64,000 bases of DNA, taken from contig NC_079134.1 of assembly GCF_945859705.1 (NCBI RefSeq), positions 166,319,718 to 166,383,717 on the forward strand, read 5' to 3'. The DNA is from Episyrphus balteatus. Its lineage: Eukaryota > Arthropoda > Insecta > Diptera > Syrphidae. This document shows, in pieces, positions 1 through 11,720 of the stretch. The translations under genes were made by a program, and so were the position numbers. Under the pieces are notes generated by a model. That model worked only from the letters and a program-made list of their open reading frames with translations, had not been told where the DNA came from and ran no database searches. Position 1 is the stretch's first letter. Each line of letters begins with the position of its first letter.

Positions 1-1035
1 AGGGGGGTGAACTATATATATAGACTGCTCTCATTCTGATGTATAGACAGTTCTTCCGATTGGGGTTTGTGTTCAAAACCTAAATCACTACTCAATGTAG
101 TTTGGTGTGGTGTATAGAGAGAGAGTAGTTGGCACCCTATTATATTCTCTCACATGGCAATTTGTTGTGTGAGTGTGCGGATGACACGTGATTCATTAAA
201 ATCGTTTCAATCTTTCTTTTTTTTTTGTATTGTTGTTGTTTTTTTTTTGTTGTTGTTGGCAGCGTTGTTCCCTTGTTGGCCATCATTGACAGTTCCTTGT
301 GTGTGAGCGCTTTATGTCCACTTAAAAAGAACCAAAGCAATCACTTTGGAAACTCTCTTGGGGGTAGGTCACCCGTCATATATGGAGTTATTGTAATTGT
401 ACAGCTTCATATGAGTACAGAAAACCTATCACACATACCTGCGAGATCTCCATTTGGTAGACGGTTTTAATTGCTTGGACTCTGTGGAGTGTTAAAAAGT
501 ACACATTGTAAAACAAAAGGCTGACAAAAAAAAAAAGGACTCGGTCGCACAAAATAAGTTTAACGATGGTATCGTTATGAAAAGATTATGATTACATGGA
601 TGCGGAATTTTGGGATGTTTAAATGTAAACAAGCAGTCATGAAATGATTTTATTAAAATATTATGCCAAATAATTACGAAGTCATATGTAATGCTTAAAT
701 CTAATTACCCATATGTGAATAAAAGGACATTTTTTAAGGGTTAAAAAAGAGTATCTATGTGTGATGGGGTTAAAGGGTTTTTATTCAATAGAAGGACGAC
801 ATGGACATTGTGGCTAACAAATAAATTCAAATTAGTTCCATTTTTATATCGAGACGTGAAACCTTACAAATGCGTAGGATTGTATATTTACTATATGACA
901 TTATACATAACCGCTATTGAGGTGATTTTTTTTTTATGAAACATTTCAGAAGCAAAAATTGCTCAGAAACCATGATAGCAAATTAAAGAAATAGACGTGA
1001 TTTCAATTTCGACTATGAGAGTCAAATCTGCAATT
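1..1035. other. Unassigned AT-rich flank left of the satellite
   Basis: No gene is recognised. The stretch holds homopolymer-rich DNA with TTGTTGTTG runs near 225-260. Short open frames at 140-470 and 757-939 have low-complexity translations and no family resemblance. The last ~25 bases grade into the first degenerate satellite units. Confidence 0.6.
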
Positions 1036-4000
1036 CAAATCTGCAACTAAAGTCTTCGACTAAAGTCTACGAATAAAGACTTCGACTAAAGTCTTCGACT
1101 AAAGTTTTCGACTAAGGTCTTCGACTAAAGTCTTGGACTAAAGTCTTGGACTAAAGTCTTGGACTAAAGTCTTGGACTAAAGTCTTGGACTAAAGTCTTG
1201 GACTAAAGTCTTCGACTAAACTCTTCGACTAAAGTCTTCGACTAAAGTCGACGACAAAAGTCGACGACAAAAGTCGACGACAAAAGTCGACGACAAAAGT
1301 TGACGACAAAAGTCGACGACAAAAGTCGACGACTAAAGTCGACGACAAAAGTTGACGACAAAAGTCGACGACTAAAGTCTTCGACTAAAGTCGACGACTA
1401 AAGCCGACGACTAAAGTCTTCGACTAAAGTCGACGACTAAAGCCGACGACAAAAGTCGACGACTAAAGTAGACGACAAAAGTCGACGTCAAAAGTCTTCG
1501 ACTAAAGTCGACGACAAAAGTCGACGACAAAAGTCGACGACAAAAGTCGACGACAAAAGTCGACGACAAAAGTCGACGACAAAAGTCGACGACAAAAGTC
1601 GACGACAAAAGTCGACGACTAAAGTCGACGACAAAAGTCGACGACTAAAGTCGACGACAAAAGTCGACGACTAAAGTCGACGACAAAAGTCGACGACTAA
1701 AGTCGACGACTAAAGTCGACGACTTAAGTCGACGACTAAAGTCGACGACTAAAGTCGACGACTAAAGTCGACGACAAAAGTCGACGACAAAAGTCGACGA
1801 CAAAAGTCGACGACAAAAGTCGACGACAAAAGTCGACGACAAAAGTCGACGACAAAAGTCGACGACAAAAGTCGACGACAAAAGTCGACGACAAAAGTCG
1901 ACGACAAAAGTCGACGACAAAAGTCGATGACAAAAGTCGACGACAAAAGTCGACGACAAAAGTCGACGACAAAAGTCGACGACTAAAGTCGACGACAAAA
2001 GTCGATGACAAAAGTCGACGACAAAAGTCGACGACAAAAGTCGACGACAAAAGTCGACGACAAAAGTCGACGACAAAAGTCGATGACAAAAGTCGACGAC
2101 AAAAGTCGACGACAAAAGTCGACGACAAAAGTCGACGACTAAAGTCTTCGACTAAAGTCGACGACTAAAGTCGACAACTAAAGTCGATGACAAAAGTCGA
2201 TGACAAAAGTCGACGACAAAAGTCGACGACGACAAAAGTCGACGACAAAAGTCGACGACAAAAGACGACGACAAAAGTCGACGACAAAAGTCGACGACAA
2301 AAGTCGACGACAAAAGTCGACGACAAAAGTTGACGACAAAAGTCGACGACAAAAGTCGACGACTAAAGTCTTCGACTAAAGTCAACGACTAAAGCCGACG
2401 ACAAAAGTCGACGACTAAAGTAGACGACAAAAGTCGACGTCAAAAGTCTTCGACTAAAGTCGACGACAAAAGTCGACGACAAAAGTCGACGACTAAAGTC
2501 GACGACAAAAGTCGACGACAAAAGTCGACGACAAAAGTCGACGACAAAAGTCGACGACAAAAGTCGACGACAAAAGTCGACGACTAAAGTCGACGACTAA
2601 AGTCGACGACAAAAGTCGACGACTAAAGTCGACGACTAAAGTCACAAAAGTCGACGACTAAAGTCGACGACAAAAGTCGACGACAAAAGTCGACGACTAA
2701 AGCCGACGACAAAAGTCGACGACTAAAGTAGACGACAAAAGTCGACGTCAAAAGTCTTCGACTAAAGTCGACGACAAAAGTCGACGACAAAAGTCGACGA
2801 CAAAAGTCGACGACAAAAGTCGACGACTAAAGTCGACGACTAAAGTCGACGACTAAAGTCGACGACTAAAGTCGACGACTAAAGTCGACGACTAAAGTCT
2901 TCGACTAAAGTCGACGACAAAAGTCGATGACAAAAGTCGACGACAAAAGTCGACGACAAAAGTCGACGACAAAAGTCGACGACAAAAGTCGACGACAAAA
3001 GTCGACGACAAAAGTCGACGACAAAAGTCGACGACAAAAGTCGACGACAAAAGTCGATGACAAAAGTCGACGACAAAAGTCGACGACAAAAGTCGACGAC
3101 AAAAGTCGACGACAAAAGTCGACGACTAAAGTCGACGACTAAAGTCGACAACTAAAGTCGATGACAAAAGTCGACGACGACAAAAGTCGACGACAAAAGT
3201 CGACGACAAAAGTCGACGACCAAAGTCGACGACAAAAGTCGACGACAAAAGTTGACGACAAAAGTCGACGACAAAAGTCGACGACTAAAGTCTTCGACTA
3301 AAGTCGACGACTAAAGCCGACGACAAAAGTCGACGACTAAAGTAGACGACAAAAGTCGACGTCAAAAGTCTTCGACTAAAGTCGACGACAAAAGTCGACG
3401 ACAAAAGTCGACGACTAAAGTCGACGACAAAAGTCGACGACAAAAGTCGACGACAAAAGTCGACGACAAAAGTCGACGACAAAAGTCGACGACAAAAGTC
3501 GACGACAAAAGTCGACGACAAAAGTCGACGACAAAAGTCGACGACAAAAGTCGACGACAAAAGTCAATGACAAAAGTCGACGCCAAAAGTCGACGACAAA
3601 AGTCGACGACAAAAGTCGACGACAAAAGTCGACGACAAAAGTCGACGACAAAAGTCGACGACAAAAGTCGACGACAAAAGTCGACGACAAAATCGACGAC
3701 AAAAGTCGACGACAAAAGTCGACGACAAAAGTCGACGACAAAAGTCGACGACAAAAGTCGAAGACAAAAGTCGACGACAAAAGTCGACGACAAAAGTCGA
3801 TGACAAAAGTCGACGCCAAAAGTCGACGACAAAAGTCGACGACAAAAGTCGACGACAAAAGTCGACGAGAAAAGTCGACGAGAAAAGTCGACGACAAAAG
3901 TCGACGACAAAAGTCGACGACAAAAGTCGACGACAAAAGTCGACGACAAAAGTCGACGACAAAAGTCGACGACAAAAGTCGACGACAAAAGTCGACGACA

Positions 4001-4951
4001 AAAGTCGACGACAAAAGTCGACGACTAAAGTCGACGACAAAAGTCGACGACAAAAGTCGACGACAAAAGTCGACGACAAAAGTCGACGACAAAAGTCGAC
4101 GACAAAAGTCGACGACAAAAGTCGACGACAAAAGTCGACGACAAAAGTCTTCGACAAAAGTCGACGACAAAAGTCGACGACTAAAGTCGACGACAAAAGT
4201 CGACGACAAAAGTCGAGGACAAAAGTCGACGACAAAAGTCGACGACTAAAGTCGACGACTAAAGTCGACGACAAAAGTCGATGACAAAAGTCGACGACAA
4301 AAGTCGACGACTAAAGTCGACGACAAAAGTCGACGACAAAAGTCGACGACAAAAGTCGACGACTAAAGCCGACGACAAAAGTCGACGACTAAAGTAGACG
4401 ACAAAAGTCGACGTCAAAAGTCTTCGACTAAAGTCGACGACAAAAGTCGACGACTAATGTCGACGACAAAAGTCGACGACTAATGTCGACGACTAAAGTC
4501 GACGACAAAAGTCGACGACAAAAGTCGACGACAAAAGTCGACGACAAAAGTCGACGACAAAAGTCGACGACTAAAGTCGACGACTAAAGTCGACGACTAA
4601 AGTCGACGACAAAAGTCGACGACTAAAGTCGACGACTAAAGTCGACGACTAAAGTCGACGACTAAAGTCGACGACAAAAGTCGATGACAAAAGTCGACGA
4701 CAAAAGTCGACGACAAAAGTCGACGACAAAAGTCGACGACAAAAGTCGACGACAAAAGTCGATGACAAAAGTCGATGACAAAAGTCGACGAAAAAGTCGA
4801 CGACAAAAGTCGACTACAAAAGTCGACGACAAAAGTCGACGACAAAATTCGATGACAAAAGTCGATGACAAAAGTCGACGACAAAAGTGGACGACAAAAG
4901 TCTACGACAAAAGTCGACGACAAAAGTCGACGACAAAAGCCGACGACAAAA

Positions 4952-6945
4952 GTCGGTGACAAAAGTCGGTGAAAAAAGTCGGTGACAAAAATCGGTGACA
5001 AAAGTCGGTGACAAAAGTCGACGACAAAAGTCGATGACAAAAGTCGACGACAAAAGTCGGTGACAAAAGTCGGTGAAAAAAGTCGGTGACAAAAATCGGT
5101 GACAAAAGTCGGTGACAAAAGTCGACGACGACAAAAGTCGACGACAAAAATCGACGACAAAAGTCGACGACAAAAGTCGGTGAAAAAAGTCGGTGACAAA
5201 AATCGGTGACAAAAGTTGGTGACAAAAGTCGACGACAAAAGTCGACGACAAAAGTCGACGACAAAAGTCGGTGACAAAAGTCGGTGAAAAAAGTCGGTGA
5301 CAAAAATCGGTGACAAAAGTCGGTGACAAAAGTCGACGGCAAAAGTCGACGACAAAAGTCGACGACAAAAGTCGACGACAAAAGTCGACGACAAAAGTCG
5401 ACGACAAAAGTCGGTGACAAAAGTCGGTGACAAAAGTCGGTGACAAAAGTCGGTGAAAAAAGTCGGTGACAAAAGTAGACGACAAAAGTCGACGACAAAA
5501 GTCGACGACAAAAGTCGGTGACAAAAGTCGGTGACAAAAGTCGGTGAAAAAAGTCGGTGACAAAAATCGGTGACAAAAGTCGACGACAAAAGTCGACGAC
5601 AAAAGTCGACGACAAAAGTCGGTGACAAAAGTCGGTGAAAAAAGTCGGTGACAAAAATCGGTGACAAAAGTCGGTGACAAAAGTCGACGACAAAAGTCGA
5701 CGACAAAAGTCGACGACAAAAGTCGACGACAAAAGTCGGTGACAAAAGTCGGTGACAAAAGTCGGTGACAAAAGTCGGTGACAAAAGTCGGTGACAAAAA
5801 TCGGTGACAAAAGTCGACGACAAAAGTCGACGACAAAAGTCGACGACTAAAGTCGACGACTAAAGGCGACTACTAACGGCGACGACAAAAGGCGACGACT
5901 AAAGGCGACGACTAAAGGCAACGACTAAAGTCTTCGACTAAAGTCGACGACTAAAACCTTCGACAAAACTCTTCGACAAAAGTCTTCGACAAAAGTTGAC
6001 GACAAAAGTCGACGACTAAAGTCGACGACAAAAGTCGACGACTAAAGTCGACGACTAAAGTCGACGACAAAAGTCTTCCACAAAAGTCTTCGACTAAAGT
6101 CAACGACTAAGGTCGACGACTAAAATCGGCGACTAAAGTCGACGACAAAAGTCGACGACAAAAGCCGACGACAAAAGTCGGTGACAAAAGTCGGTGAAAA
6201 AAGTCGGTGACAAAAATCGGTGACAAAAGTCGGTGACAAAAGTCGACGACAAAAGTCGACGACAAAAGTCGACGACAAAAGTCGGTGAAAAAAGTCGGTG
6301 ACAAAAATCGGTGACAAAAGTCGGTGACAAAAGTCGACGACAAAAGTCGACGACAAAAGTCGACGACAAAAGTCGACGACAAAAGTCGACGACAAAAGTC
6401 GGTGACAAAAGTCGGTGACAAAAGTCGGTGACAAAAGTCGGTGAAAAAAGTCGGTGACAAAAGTAGACGACAAAAGTCGACGACAAAAGTCGACGACAAA
6501 AGTCGACGACAAAAGTCGACGACAAAAGTCGACGACAAAAGTCGGTGACAAAAGTCGGTGACAAAAGTCGGTGAAAAAAGTCGGTGACAAAAATCGGTGA
6601 CAAAAGTCGACGACAAAAGTCGACGACAAAAGTCGACGACAAAAGTCGACGACAAAAGTCGACGACAAAAGTCGACGACAAAAGTCGACGACAAAAGTCG
6701 ACGACAAAAGTCGGTGACAAAAGTCGGTGACAAAAATCGGTGACAAAAGTCGACGACAAAAGTCGACGACAAAAGCCAACGACTAAAGTCGACGACAAAA
6801 GTCGACGACAAAAGTCGACGACAAAAGTCTTCGACAAAAGTCGACGACAAAAGTCGGTGACAAAAGTCGGTGACAAAAGTCGTGACAAAAGTCGGTGACA
6901 AAAGTCGGTGACAAAAGTCGGTGACAAAAATCGGTGACAAAAGTC
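4952..6945. repeat. GTCGGTGAC sub-family block with higher-order repeat
   Basis: Between 4952 and about 5812, and again from about 6177 to 6940, runs of GTCGGTGAC units alternate with runs of GTCGACGAC units. A recurrent string places GTCGGTGACAAAA, then an A-rich GTCGGTGAAAAAA, then AATCGGTGAC. The A-rich marker recurs at about 4971, 5074, 5182, 5286, 5454, 5546 and 5637, roughly every 7-8 units (91-108 bp) with one longer gap. A short relic of the same block is at 7529-7575. This is a higher-order repeat inside the satellite. Confidence 0.88.
5861..6140. repeat. Satellite marker block, first copy
   Basis: This stretch carries rare variants in a fixed order: GGCGACTACTAACGGC, GGCAACGAC, AAACCTTCGAC, AAACTCTTCGAC, and a TCTTCCAC unit near 6074. 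The same order recurs at 7616-7935. The start word GGCGACTACTAAC is at 5865 and 7620, 1,755 bp apart (135 x 13). The TCTTCCAC unit recurs at 7868 (offset 1,794 = 138 x 13) and 8284 (a further 416 = 32 x 13). Confidence 0.85.
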
Positions 6946-7615
6946 GACGACAAAAGTCGACGACAAAAGTCGACGACAAAAGTCGACGACAAAAGTCGAC
7001 GACAAAAGTCGACGACAAAAGTCGACGACAAAAGTCGACGACAAAAGTCGACGACAAAAGTCGACGACAAAAGTCGACGACAAAAGTCGACCACAAAAGT
7101 CGACGACAAAAGTCGACCACAAAAGTGTTTGACAAAAGTCGACGACAAAAGTCGACGACAAAAGTCGACGACAAAAGTCGACGACTAAAGTCGACGACTA
7201 AAGTCGACGACTAAAGTCGACGACTAAAGTCGACGACTAAAGTCGACGACTAAAGTCGACGACTAAAGTCGACGACTAAAGTCGACGACTAAAGTCGACG
7301 ACAAAAGTCTTCGAAAAAAGTCGACGACTAAAGTCGACGACTAAAGTCGACGACAAAAGTCTTCGACAAAAGTCTTCGACAAAAGTCGACGACAAAAGTC
7401 GACGACAAAATTTGACGACAAAAGTCTTCGACTAAAAGTCGACGACAAAAGTCAACGACTAAAGTCGACGACAAAAGTTGACGATAAAAGTCTTCGACAA
7501 AAGTCGACGACAAAATTCAACGACAAAAGTCGGTGACAAAAGTCGGTGACAAAAGTCGGTGACAAAAATCGGTGACAAAAGTCGACGACAAAAGTCGACG
7601 ACAAAAGTCGACGAC

Positions 7616-7935
7616 TAAAGGCGACTACTAACGGCGACGACAAAAGGCGACGACTAAAGGCGACGACTAAAGGCAACGACTAAAGTCTTCGACTAAAGTC
7701 GACGACTAAAACCTTCGACAAAACTCTTCGACAAAAGTCTTCGACAAAAGTTGACGACAAAAGTTGACGACAAAAGTCGACGACTAAAGTCGACGACAAA
7801 AGTCGACGACTAAAGTCGACGACTAAAGTCGACGACAAAAGTCTTCGACTAAAGTCGACGACAAAAGTCTTCCACAAAAGTCTTCGACTAAAGTCAACGA
7901 CTAAGGTCGACGACTAAAATCGGCGACTAAAGTCG
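7616..7935. repeat. Satellite marker block, second copy
   Basis: This is a copy of the variant order described at 5861-6140, with a 39-bp (three-unit) size difference by its right side. It shows block duplication inside the array by exchange in register with the 13-bp unit. Confidence 0.85.
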
Positions 7936-8376
7936 ACGACTAAAGTCTTCGACAAAAGTCGACGACAAAAGTCGATGACAAAAGTCGACGACTAAAGTCG
8001 ACGGCTAAAGTCGACGACTAAAGTCGACGACAAAAGTCTTCGACTAAAGTCGACGACTAAAGTCGACGACTAAAGTCGACGACTTAAGTCGACGACTAAA
8101 GTCGACGGCTAAAGTCGACGACTAAAGTCGACGACAAAAGTCGACGACTAAAATCGGCGACTAAAGTCGGCGACTTAAGTCGACGACAAAAGTCGGCGAC
8201 TAAAATCGGCGACTAAAGGCGACGACTAAAGGCGACGTCTAAAGGCGACGACTAAAGTCTTCGACTAAAGTCGACGACAAAAGTCTTCCACAAAAGTCTT
8301 CGACTAAAGTCAACGACTAAGGTCGACGACTAAAATCGGCGACTTAAGTCGACGACAAAAGTCGGCGACTAAAATC

Positions 8377-8640
8377 GGCGACTAAAATCGGTTACTAAAA
8401 TTGGCGACTAAAGTGGGTGACTAAAGTTGGCGACTCAAGTCGGCAACTCAAATCAATCAAGTCGGCAACTCAAATCAGTCGTTGACTATTGTCGGCGACT
8501 TAAGTCTTCTACTAAAGTCGGCGACTAAAATCGGTTACTAAAATTGGCGACTAAAGTGGGTGACTAAAGTTGGCGACTCAAGTCGGCAACTCAAATCAGA
8601 CTTGAGTCGCATATTCGAGTCTCAGAATTGAATCGCAGAT
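8377..8640. repeat. Degenerate right edge of the satellite
   Basis: Units decay to GTTGGCGACTCAAG and GTCGGCAACTCAAATCA. A run of six variant units is present twice: the rare GGTTACTAAAATTGG word is at 8390 and again at 8533, 143 bp apart (11 x 13). After about 8640 the periodicity is lost. Confidence 0.8.
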
Positions 8641-10271
8641 TTGGGGACACTTTCAGAATATGTTCGGTACATTCCTCTAAATGGCTGGTTATGCCACTGC
8701 TTATAGCTGATACCTGTTTAATAATATCTTGTACAAAAATATAAAATAAGAAAATATCCCCGAATTTCCGAAAAGCATGCAGTGCAGACCAATTAAGACA
8801 AGAAAAGAAATTTAATTGTGAACTTTGCTTGATCTGTGATTGCTATGTAAGAAAATTGTTTTTTATTTTTTAATTTTATTTATGCTGGTGGGAAGCTTTC
8901 GAGTTACCAACACAACTTTTTTCTGGGTTTGCGTTTCTATGCTTCATTTCACAAAAGACCTCCCGCTGAGAAATATTTTTTTTATTTTTATTTTCAAACG
9001 TAATTCAATAAGAAAACCATTTTATTGAACCTCAATTCCATGTGAAACAAAAACAAAACTTAACGTGCACCAGCCAGCCGTTGCCGTTGTATTTTTTAAT
9101 GAAACTTAAAAAAACAACAAAACAAAAAATAAATAAAACTCAAGTAAAAGTAAGGGAAGTAGAATGACGGAATAAAAAAAAACAGTTCTACCAATTAAAT
9201 CCAAGCAACAGAAATTCAACAAACAATAAAAATAATGTCAAGCATGAGAAAACACATTGGACAATTTTGTCCAATTACAGTTGAAAGCAATTTTGTATAT
9301 GTGTAAAGGCAAAAGCGGCTTTCAAAAAGGTGCAGGGGTGGTTCCCCACGTTGAATTTAATTCCTTGTGTTGACATAGATTGGGTCTTGCGTGTCTAAAT
9401 AAAATTATACCTTCTATAAACATCTATACACGTAATTGTACAAGAAGCTTATTTTATTTTCCATTTTAAAGGCGATGACGACAACGACCGACCGAAGTCT
9501 GCGATTAAAAATAGATGAAAATTCCTTCGTAAAACATTTTTTGCACATTAAATGGGATTTTGTAAAATAGACTTCTTCTTCGCACTTCTCTTTACTGCGC
9601 CATTTTCCCCACCAAACACCGCAAGTCTATAAAATTGATTTTATGAGATTTCAGATGAACCAAAGTGTTGCCCTTGTAGCTACATAATGTAACAAAAAAA
9701 AAAGAAGCAAATTCAATGTTGAACTGTGAACGTTTTCTGGTTTGGTTTATAGCTTTTGTAGGAATAAATATTTATTTGAACAGACGAAAAGAGCATATAA
9801 ACATAACACTTTGTCAGATTGTATATTTCAAAACCGCCATAAATTGTTTGGCAAAAAATTATGAAAAAAAGTAATAACATTCGAGAGATAAATATTTATG
9901 AGAATTGTTTTTTTTTTTTTTCATTTTTTTCCATTGAGAAAAGTGGGTAACCTTACAGGGGAATCTGTAAGTTTAAAAAAAGACTTTGCATACCTATAAA
10001 TTTTGAAACAAAAGGGAAATTTATTACTCTCCGTTGACATAATAATTGCGCATTAGTGTGAAATTATCTAACTGCCAGTTGCCTCTTGCCACTTGCCACC
10101 ATCATGAATTATTATGACAGAAAGTATTGAAGGTTTAAGTAAAGATACCTAAATCCCAAATAAATGGCGAAAAATCTTGAAAATAAAAAGGAGCCTTGGA
10201 TTTTATTGGTACCATGCAAATACATTTATCCAAAGACTCAATAATTAGGAAATAAGGTTTTCTGCCTAAAA
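8641..10271. other. Unassigned AT-rich stretch
   Basis: No gene, RNA or repeat is recognised. There are A- and T-homopolymers and one short open frame (8840-9028, 62 codons, hydrophobic) with no support. Confidence 0.55.
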
Positions 10272-10580
10272 TAGGTACCTTAGGGCGTTCGTTATTTTTG
10301 AATCAAGTTCAGCCGAAGAAATAATTTGTATATTATAACAAAAAATATAGTTTTATAATAGGTTAATTATTTTTTATTGTATATGTTTATAATTATATAT
10401 TAAAAACGCTTATTAAATAAATATTTTAAGCCCTGAAGATGAGGTATGAACCTCGAAATATACATATTGGCAAATTTTAAATAAAAATGGCGTTTTTATT
10501 TGAATAATAAGGGAAGAAATACAACCACAAAATAATAAAATTTTGAACAGCGGGAATAAGGTAGGTACCTTAGGGCGTTC
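10272..10580. mobile_element. Short insertion flanked by 19-bp direct repeats
   Basis: TAGGTACCTTAGGGCGTTC occurs exactly at 10272-10290 and again at 10562-10580. The 271 bp between them are AT-rich and contain a hammerhead-ribozyme-like core. A long, exact direct repeat around a short segment is what a target-site duplication by a retroelement would look like. Penelope-like elements are known to carry hammerhead motifs, but no coding part is present here. The alternative is a simple local duplication. Confidence 0.5.
10402..10497 (+). ncRNA. Hammerhead-ribozyme-like fold (candidate)
   Basis: The core CTGAAGA (10433-10439) fits CUGANGA. One extra T follows, then stem II GAGGT/ACCTC (10441-10445 with 10450-10454, loop ATGA), then GAA at 10455-10457. 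Stem III is ATA/TAT (10458-10460 with 10465-10467, loop TACA), the residue before cleavage is T10468, and stem I is GCC/GGC (10430-10432 with 10469-10471). AAAAACGC (10402-10409) and GCGTTTTT (10490-10497) could close stem I from outside. The pairing pattern matches the type I hammerhead layout with a very short stem III. The extra T between the core and stem II is not canonical and may reduce or abolish activity. Confidence 0.45.
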
Positions 10581-10597
10581 CTCTAATTTTTCAGATT

Positions 10598-10983
10598 TTT
10601 ATTTTGACACTAGATGGCGCCCCAAGAGGGTTAAAGTTTTTTCGCATTTGAAATAGGTATGTATTGACTTATGAGGCCATTTTTTTTAGATATAGACTTA
10701 AATCAAAATGCATGTTCTTTTGGGTTGCATTTTATTTTTCATGCTATTTCATGTGCTTACCTAAAAAAAAACATGCATGTCATGACTAAAACCCTGGTTC
10801 TAGAAAAATGATTTATACCTTTTTCAAAACGTTGTTAAATGTAGACAAGAACCTTATAAAAAAATTTTGATTTATGTAAGTCTATATCTAAAAAAATGGT
10901 CTCATAAGTCAGCACATGTGTACCTATTTCAAATGCGAAAAAAACTTTAAGCCTCTTGGGGCGCCATCTAGTGTCAAAATAAA
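10598..10983. mobile_element. Fold-back (long inverted repeat) element, 386 bp
   Basis: Arms of about 114 bp at 10598-10711 and 10870-10983 are near-perfect reverse complements around a ~158-bp loop. The outer ends read ATTTTGACACTAGATGGCGC and its complement. There is no coding capacity. It is a MITE-like or fold-back element. No clear target duplication is seen outside the arms. Confidence 0.85.
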
Positions 10984-11099
10984 CTTCATGCACTTGTAAT
11001 TTAAATTTTTGTTTTTCAGATTTTAAAATTTTAGTTTCATCAAAAAAATAATAATATTATAATTCAGTCTTTAAAATTTTATTGTTTCAATAGGTATAG

Positions 11100-11720
11100 A
11101 TAGTCTAAATGCAAATTTTTTTTTCAAACCTGCTTGGCTCGATTGCCCAAGGGTAGCCTAGGATAGGATTTTTTTATTTAGAGTAAGAATTCTTGGTTTT
11201 GCACCATGGTTTGTTTGTCCAATGTAAGCCCAGGATAGCCCAACTTTTTTTCTTTATTCCAAAAAAAAACCGTTAGTTTAAAACCGTGGTTTGTTTGCCC
11301 AAGGTAAGCCCAAGATAGCCCAACTTTTATTTTCGATATCCTACTCTTAGTTTAATATTATAGAAACATTATTTTTTGTTCACCTGAAAAAATAAAATAA
11401 ATAATAGTACACATACGCCACAGTGACCTTTTTAATTTATAATTTAGAAAAAGTAAATCCACTGGCCTGGGGACTGCGCCTCACATATTTTTTATTTGAC
11501 TTGGAATTCTAACTTGATTGACTCTAGTTTATTTGTTTTATTTCACCTGAAAAACCACAAAATACAAATATTTTTTCAAGTACAAAAACCATTTATTTTT
11601 TTTAGTTTCCCATATGAGCAACTAGAAAAGCTACATGCTTAGTATAATCTATCCAAACTTTTTTTCAAAAGTAACAACAAATATAAAATGTTAAGTGTAA
11701 GGTGATTTCTTTTTCAGTAC
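11100..11720 (+). repeat. Dispersed repeat family with 'GATAGCCCAACTTT' units, copy 1
   Basis: Three related ~77-bp units start near 11130, 11204 and 11284. Each has a GTTTG(T/C)CCAA-GTAAGCCCA-GATAGCCCAACTTTT-like core. They are followed by about 400 bp that also matches, in reverse complement, the stretch at 28080-28512 (shared words include AGCTACATGCTTAGTATAAT and GCCACAGTGACC). It is an interspersed repeat of unknown class. Confidence 0.75.

Larger units (their letters stand above)
1036..8640. repeat. 13-bp satellite array, about 580 units
   Basis: The unit is AAAAGTCGACGAC or TAAAGTCGACGAC, repeated head to tail over about 7.6 kb. Most units contain the palindrome GTCGAC (a SalI site). 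Seen variants are GTCTTCGAC, GTCTTGGAC (1130-1205), GTCGGTGAC, GGCGACGAC and GTTGGCGAC. Both edges are degenerate, as expected when unequal exchange homogenises the centre but not the margins. Because 13 is not a multiple of 3 and the unit has no stop on the minus strand, each minus frame reads as a 13-residue repeat (SSTFVVDFCRRLL). The long open frames here, up to 395 codons, are therefore artefacts of the repeat. A nearly stop-free plus strand gives KSTTKVDDKSRRQ in the same way. Confidence 0.98.

Noticed and set aside
1411..7877. Long open frames (up to 395 codons) with repeated SSTFVVDFCRRLL on the minus strand
   Set aside because: They follow from a stop-free 13-bp unit whose length is not a multiple of 3. 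All three frames are open at once and variants show no bias towards silent changes.
1036..8640. Regular short repeats suggestive of a CRISPR-like array
   Set aside because: The units are contiguous 13-mers with no spacers, in a eukaryotic context.
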